Shown here one piece after another: positions 61,931-64,000 of a stretch of 64,000 bases of DNA. Made by a program: the position numbers and the translations under genes. This DNA is from Neodontobutis hainanensis. Taxonomy: Eukaryota; Chordata; Actinopteri; Gobiiformes; Odontobutidae. Positions within the stretch are counted from its first letter, which is position 1, and every line of letters begins with the position of its first letter. The stretch is taken from NCBI GenBank assembly GCA_024349245.1, contig JALDNG010000022.1, positions 18,787,501 to 18,851,500 on the forward strand. The letters run 5' to 3'. The notes below the pieces were generated by a model. The model had not been told where the DNA came from. It worked only from the letters and a program-made list of their open reading frames with translations, and did not search any database.

Positions 61931-62320
61931 TTTCTTGAATAGTTTTTTAAAAGTGTCTACTGAGTCCAGCGAGCGTAACAGAAGACAGAGTTTGTTCCAA
62001 AGTTTCATCAATAGTTTCTGGCCCACAGGTCTCAGACTTCGTGCAGAGCTGTAGGATTTGATTGAGTCATAGATAAAGGGAGGAGCCTGCCATTGTAAAG
62101 CTCTAAATGTCAGTACAAGAAATGAAAATATCGATTCTATATTTGATGGGAAGCCAGTGCAGAGATTGTAGAATGGGGTTAATATGCTCTCTTCTGTTTG
62201 TGCGGGTCTAGAGGCTCACAGCAGGATTTTGGACCAGCTGCAGGCAGGTTACATATTGTTTGATATTTAGGCACATGAATAGGCTTTTACAGAAGTCTAA
62301 TTGTGAGGAGGAGAGAAAAG
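61931..62320. repeat. Dispersed teleost repeat ('gggaagccagtgcagag...ttttggaccagctg')
   Basis: The landmarks TTGTTCCAAAGTTTCATC, GGGAGGAGCCTGCCATTGTA, AAGCTCTAAATGTCAGTACA, GATGGGAAGCCAGTGCAGAG, GGGGTTAATATGCTCTCTTC, GGATTTTGGACCAGCTGCAG and TTTTACAGAAGTCTAATTGT recur in this order in many fish genomes. The tail half is a fixed phrase of a high-copy repeat. I cannot name its class with certainty; coding remnants are not obvious. Confidence 0.65.
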
Positions 62321-62329
62321 CATGTATTT

Positions 62330-62495
62330 TCATTTCTTCTTGTCTTTTTGACTGTTGTTATATATTTATATTGTGACATTGCTGTAAAGCCCAGTTATCA
62401 CTAGTGCAGTGGTAGAGGCTCATACCCCCTTGGGAAAATGGTGTCATATTTTCTCACTGTAATAATGCAGTGCCTTTGCTTCAAACCAGTTCACC
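62330..62495. other. Noncoding stretch, no gene seen
   Basis: A short unique stretch without recognised features. Confidence 0.4.
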
Positions 62496-62499
62496 TCAT

Positions 62500-62990
62500 C
62501 TGAAGTCCCAGAGGCAGTCGACACAGTTAACATTATTTTATGCTCCGTGCTAATTAATTGTGCTTGTTCTTGGAGGCTGAGCTGCTCTCACGTAATATTA
62601 CTACATGTATCCAGTGAATGGTGTCATTTAGGACTCTAGTCGGCACAACCATTAAAAATCTCTTTGGGGAGTTTCCCTTTGATGTGTTAACCTTTCAAGG
62701 AGAGCCACTTTAGCTCTGAAATTGGCTCACATCCTCGGTAAGCCCTTCACCACCTGTAAGTCAAAGCCTCGATGGAATAACAGTGAAAGAACCCAGCATC
62801 TGAAGGAGGCTTGGGCGATGAAAATAGGAATGTCTAATTGCTGGTTGCTTAAATTTGCCTGACACAAGCATCCATCTGCTGAAGGTGCAAGATGTTGCAA
62901 CGTGCTCGCTAATTAAAATACTTGAAAGATAATTTGGGGAATTTAAACTTGTTTAGCGCTCATTAATGTAATTCCAGTAGATTAGGAAAA
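62500..62990. promoter_or_regulatory. Candidate conserved block, homeodomain-type sites
   Basis: Repeat-free sequence with GCTAATTAATTGTGC near 62550, CTCGCTAATTAAAA near 62906, TCATTAATGTAATTCC near 62961, GTCTAATTGCTGG near 62833 and AACCATTAAAAATC near 62648. At least four TAAT-core sites sit in a 430-bp block with composition less AT-biased than its flanks. No coding frame. This is a good enhancer candidate by motif density; function is inferred. Confidence 0.3.
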
Positions 62991-62994
62991 ACAG

Positions 62995-63465
62995 AAGGTG
63001 AGAAAAACATGTGCTATTATTGGACACTTAAAGAAAAAGGAGGTATGAGGCTAACTAATCCAAATAATGTTAATGTTAGCTGACAACTTTTAAGAAAAAT
63101 GTAAGCAGATTTTTTATAATGAAATCTTAATTCACCAGAAATTTTCTATTTGAAAAAATATGTTGGCACACAATAACTGAAAAGATTTTTGGAATCTTTT
63201 TGAAAAAAGGTGTGAAAGCCTTTGCAGAAGTTTAATAATTAGTTGAATTTGATTTCTGTGAACTTAAATATTTGTTGTTTGCTCAAAGAAATATATGTTT
63301 ATGTTCCAAAGAAGTGTTTATTTTCCAGACAAATGTTTCTTCTGTTTGTCATTTGTGGTTTAATCAATAAAGTTGCTACCATTTTTGGCAAAGCAAACAC
63401 ACATCTAAAGAATTTAATAATGAGGCATTTGATGTATATCACGCTTTTTTCCAGAGACTTAAACA
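62995..63465. other. Noncoding stretch, no gene seen
   Basis: AT-rich unique DNA with a 75-codon frame at 63243-63470 that has no domain. Confidence 0.45.
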
Positions 63466-63469
63466 GCTG

Positions 63470-63690
63470 ACATTATTCATTCACTCCACAGTCACACACT
63501 GGTGGTAAGCTACATCTGTAACTACAGTTGCCTTGGGGCAGACGTGGCTGACATTTTATGCCTACGTCCTCTCCAACATCTGCGAACACACTCACACTAA
63601 AACAGTATGAACTGTGGGGAGAGCGGGATTCAAACTCACAACCTTCTGGTTATAGGACAACCGCTCTACCACTGAGCCACTACGCCCCAA
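63470..63690 (-). mobile_element. tRNA-derived SINE, head well preserved
   Basis: On the minus strand the first 70 bases are tRNA-like. GGGGCGTAGTGGCTCAGTGG with TAGAGCGG carries the A box (63661-63683), and TTGTGAGTTTGAATCCCGC carries the B box (63622-63640). The body follows, with the tail side reading ATTCATTCACTCCACAGTCA on the plus strand. It belongs to the same family as 51152-51293, whose other half is preserved there. An intact gene for a cytoplasmic tRNA is excluded by the missing acceptor stem pairing. Confidence 0.8.
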
Positions 63691-63694
63691 TTTA

Positions 63695-64000
63695 AATGGT
63701 TTCGTTTGGGCATTCCAATCCTTTACACATTTCTTTTGCAGGTTTGTGAGCAGCTGTGGTTGCCCTGCAGAGATTTGCTGTTGTGTGCTTAGCTCTAATG
63801 CAACAGTGTGTGTTCAAGAAATGGAAAATTATGCATCATAGTTCTCGAACAGATCTGGATTCTTTTTAATGTGGTGGTGAGGTCCAACTTTTTTCAATTG
63901 AGGCCACCTGGCAAAGTTTTGTCTCTGATCACCAATTGGTAAATTGAATCTATGCTTTTTTATTGAGATTATTGCAATGCATTGTATATTAGCCAGCCTT
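63695..64000. other. Noncoding end of window
   Basis: About 300 bp of AT-rich unique sequence with no recognised feature. Confidence 0.5.

Noticed and set aside
63600..63690. A true tRNA gene
   Set aside because: A and B boxes are present, but the acceptor stem does not pair and a SINE body follows, so it is a tRNA-derived SINE.

Overview
The window looks like teleost fish nuclear DNA, most likely from a percomorph-type genome. It is AT-rich and eukaryotic in style, with long CA/TG microsatellites, no dense open reading frames, and several repeat types familiar from ray-finned fish. These include a full-length but decayed Tc1-type transposon, a Rex3-like LINE 3' end with its GATG tail, an L2-type LINE tail with the GGATA-loop hairpin, and several tRNA-like SINE copies. 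I find no complete protein-coding gene, no rRNA, no functional tRNA and no recognisable microRNA hairpin. The window reads as a gene desert or the inside of a very large intron.

Layout. 1-9.2 kb: mostly unique sequence with a 403-bp interrupted CA array (1663-2065), one candidate exon (3144-3271) that could instead be a LINE relic, a CpG-richer block ending in a good splice-donor match (3480-3790), and copy 1 of a dispersed repeat (7671-7962). 9.2-16 kb: repeat-rich, with two SINE-like copies, a pure AC array, a 'tagtcctggttt' degenerate tandem tract and an L2 tail. 16-29 kb: mostly unique, with several blocks that look like conserved regulatory DNA, a Rex3 3' end near 20.5 kb and a CCAAT/TATA pair near 21.3 kb. 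29-36.4 kb: the most transposon-rich part, with a SINE copy, the Tc1 element (30460-31924), an adjacent copy of the 7.7-kb repeat in opposite orientation, a LINE tail, and a 1.2-kb 'ggactaaaccag' minisatellite carrying a third copy of the same repeat. 36.4-51 kb: mostly unique, with scattered short repeats. 51-64 kb: SINE-like fragments, short retroposon tails, an (AAT)n array, and unique blocks rich in TAATTA-type motifs.

How it works together. There is no operon or pathway here. The most plausible biology is regulatory: low-repeat blocks with clustered homeodomain, POU and GATA-like motifs alternate with repeat-rich blocks, as in the landscapes around developmental genes. That reading is inference, and a cross-species alignment would decide it. 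I did not find evidence of a new biological system. The items most worth a second look are the candidate exon at 3.1-3.3 kb, the CpG-richer block just downstream of it, the three-copy inverted repeat family, the both-orientation 'ggactaaacc' minisatellite family, and the motif-dense unique blocks.
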